DNA of 64,000 bases from Branchiostoma floridae (Eukaryota > Chordata > Leptocardii > Amphioxiformes > Branchiostomatidae). Each line of letters begins with the position of its first letter. The stretch's first letter is position 1. A program made the translations under genes and the position numbers. Shown piece by piece: positions 61,883-64,000 of this stretch. Below the pieces are notes generated by a model, which had not been told where the DNA came from, searched no databases, and saw nothing but the letters and a program-made list of their open reading frames with translations. The stretch covers positions 9,881,120 through 9,945,119 of the forward strand of contig NC_049983.1 of the NCBI RefSeq assembly GCF_000003815.2. The letters run 5' to 3'.

Positions 61883-62215
61883 TAAATGAAGACGTCATTG
61901 AATTACTGTGAATTCACATAAAAGCCTCGATGACTATAACCGTAAACTGTTGTTGACATATATCTTCTCATAAACAACAAGCGCTTGGGCTTACCTGAGA
62001 TTCAAGATAGTCAGAACACCTTCTAGCACAGAATGGCTAGTGCAAAGTGCACGTTTTGTCTCCTCGTAACTTGTGTGGGCTCTTTAGAAAGTCAAGGTAG
62101 AAAGTTGCTCCATGTATGTGACACAAAAACATGTACGTGGCAAACATGTGACAACTGAAAAGTGTACTTTATACCCGTGTCCCTGTACACCAGGGTCAAG
62201 TAGTTTACACATTTC

Positions 62216-62300
62216 TAGCGTGCGTAGTCCAGTGGTTAGCGGCCCTGCCTCTGGAACTAGAAGCTGTGAGTTCGATTCATGATCAAGCTGTGTCGCTCAC
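62216..62300 (+). mobile_element. tRNA-derived SINE head
   Basis: A box tagtccagtggttagcgg and B-box-like gtgagttcgattcat lie at tRNA spacing. The acceptor stem does not close, so it is not a working tRNA gene. Confidence 0.6.
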
Positions 62301-62344
62301 CCTACCTGCACGCTACCGGAAAGGGTCACTGTTGTGTGACAGTC

Positions 62345-62540
62345 CTTATACCCCCTCAAATGTAGCGAAAATCGATCGGACGATGAGTCTGCGAGCTCTA
62401 ACTTACGAGGAGGCATGACCCTCACGGGAAGGGGGGGACTCTGCCATTTCTTCTTCGGCATCAGGGTCATGCCTCCTCGTAATTTAGAACTCGCACACTC
62501 GTCGTCCGATCGATTTTCGCTACATGTGAGGGGGGTATTA
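62345..62540. repeat. Foldback element, arms ~75 bp
   Basis: Left arm gtagcgaaaatcgatcggac to acgaggaggcatgaccct; right arm agggtcatgcctcctcgt to gtccgatcgattttcgctac. The loop is about 40 bases (gggaagggggggactctgcc). It directly follows the SINE head. Confidence 0.9.
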
Positions 62541-63908
62541 GGACGGGACGTTAAGCCATAGTCCACTGCTCATTGTGCTTGTCGTAAAGAGCTAGGAGAA
62601 TTTCCCCGGAACCTGTAATACCTGTGCGTCTGTCCTCTCTATCACGACCATTAATATTTGAAGACTACCTCTTTCGAGATCACCTTCCTTTTTACCAGAT
62701 TGTGGCCTCACAGTAATGGACATTATCTATAGGCTCTGTGCAGACACATGCTTTCTATATCTGGTAGCATATTTGTGAAGCATTGGTGAAACAAACATCC
62801 TCTATGTTGATAGTTGTCAATGCGAATTTTTTTTCTAAAATCCCATCCATCGAAATGCCGCATGATTTAGTCTGTGAGTAGATAGGAAAATGCTGGGCCC
62901 TCTTAAATACGGGCGTCATAATGTCTAACAAGACCAAATAACACGCACATCAAAAAATTAGCACATCAAAATGGAAACACCCCTTCCCACCATACACCAC
63001 TTCGTTGGGAAACAAAATGGCGGCGCCCAAGGAAGGGACCTAATCCAATACAGTTTCTGCTATCGCAAACCTGTAATGAAATAGCGAACAGGAACCCATC
63101 TACTGCGGGATTACAGATCACCTAATCTTCGCTCGCTTCAATCTTACACAAAACTAGTCAACCGCAATGGATAATGTGTTTGATATAACATTCCTCTAAA
63201 ACCATACATTTATAAAGTTCTAGACTCGATCGTCCCTGTTAAAGTCCCGTGACAAGTTATTGCCACCAGACTGTCGAGATGGACCAAAGTCTAAAAGTTG
63301 AGTCAGCAAGGTGGATGAAATGTAACTGGGTCAGGATTCTTTAGTTACCACACAATGACTAAATATTTAGTTGACACCATGTTTGGTTACTCGTTATCGA
63401 CACAAGATAACATTGTCAAATGAAGGGGCGTGTACGACAACAGAACGAAGAGACCCAGTTTCTTCAAGTGAGGACCATTGCCGGTAAGTTCTACATTATG
63501 TATTGCAACTAACAAACAAGCAAAAAGTACATACGTATACATTCAATAATGGCCTTCCCTAGACATTTGCAAGTCCTCGCAACAAACAAGGGGCTTTCGC
63601 TCTAAATATAGGACGTGATTATGAAATAGTACTAAGCGCAGAGATTGTTTACTGTACGACCCTCATTGTTCGTCGCTGCGGATCCCCATATCGTCCAGGA
63701 TAAAATAGGACAATATAATCATTGTTGTGATTAAAAGTTAAAAGTTGAGTACATGTTACCGGAGCACGCGCAAAACATAGTAATTTGAATGGTGCTGATT
63801 GAGTTCTTAGAAACTTGTAACATTTTGAACCAGATAGAATATGTTTACTAGCTAACTACTTCATTCACAGGGCTACAAGTCTGACATCGTCCGACAAAAT
63901 TAGTCAGG

Positions 63909-63954
63909 ATGTCGAGGACCGTCTTGGCTGCTTTCGCTCTTGTGCTGATGACAG
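63909..63954 (+). CDS. First coding exon, possibly a third M28 peptidase copy
   Basis: ATG with a signal peptide (MSRTVLAAFALVLMT) leading to a phase-1 donor (ACAG|gttagg). Length, phase and secretory character match exon 1 of the two upstream peptidase genes (61 and 52 nt, phase 1). The rest lies beyond the window, so identity is inferred from position and structure only. Confidence 0.4.
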
Positions 63955-64000
63955 GTTAGGTTATTTCTGTTTTTTATCACTTCGATTCGGTATCTAGATC

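Larger units (their letters stand above)
60735..63908. other. Repeat-rich intergenic region with a possible promoter near its end
   Basis: No coding exon is supported apart from possible 5' UTR exons of the next gene. At 63015-63025 AAAATGGCGGC matches the YY1 core motif often found at transcription starts. A possible UTR exon ends in a donor near 63482 (ttgccg|gtaagt) and an acceptor follows near 63870 (ttcacag), just before the ATG at 63909. Confidence 0.4.

Overview
The window is animal nuclear DNA. Genes are split by GT-AG introns with matching phases, intergenic DNA is AT-rich, and microsatellites, foldback elements and DNA transposons are dense. The mix of genes (one KDM7-type demethylase serving for PHF2/PHF8/KDM7A, a mu-crystallin, a single-exon LRR-Ig receptor, tandem membrane M28 peptidases) points to an invertebrate deuterostome, most likely a lancelet (Branchiostoma). 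The species is inferred from protein resemblance only; no search was run.

Layout. 472-4524 (+): 3' end of an unrecognised single-pass membrane protein gene, interrupted by an assembly gap. 7146-26481 (-): a complete 23-exon KDM7/PHF8-like histone demethylase gene, 954 codons, whose reading frame closes across every junction. 27536-32390 (+): complete 8-exon mu-crystallin/ketimine reductase (CRYM), head-to-head with the demethylase. 34421-43509 (+): 12-exon membrane-anchored M28-family metallopeptidase. 44743-58039 (+): a tandem paralog with the same 12-exon, same-phase structure, whose second exon is split by a 3,087-bp CACTA-type DNA transposon. 59241-60695 (-): intronless LRR-Ig transmembrane receptor. 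63909-63954 (+): a signal-peptide exon that may begin a third copy of the peptidase array.

Most notable. (1) The CACTA insertion in peptidase copy 2 has exact CAC target duplications; removing it leaves a 185-nt exon in perfect phase. (2) Copy 1 has an intact frame but Val where M28 enzymes carry a zinc-ligand Glu (FDFEV against FDFEE in copy 2), so the locus may have one altered and one transposon-split enzyme. (3) The demethylase gene carries three independent exon-overlapping duplications (exons 3, 7 and 15); the exon 3 pair has the phase logic of mutually exclusive exons. (4) A short Ty3/gypsy-like LTR element with a clear 5-bp target duplication lies inside a MITE in a demethylase intron. 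Several MITE families recur across the window, and large hairpins lie at or near two of the three assembly gaps.
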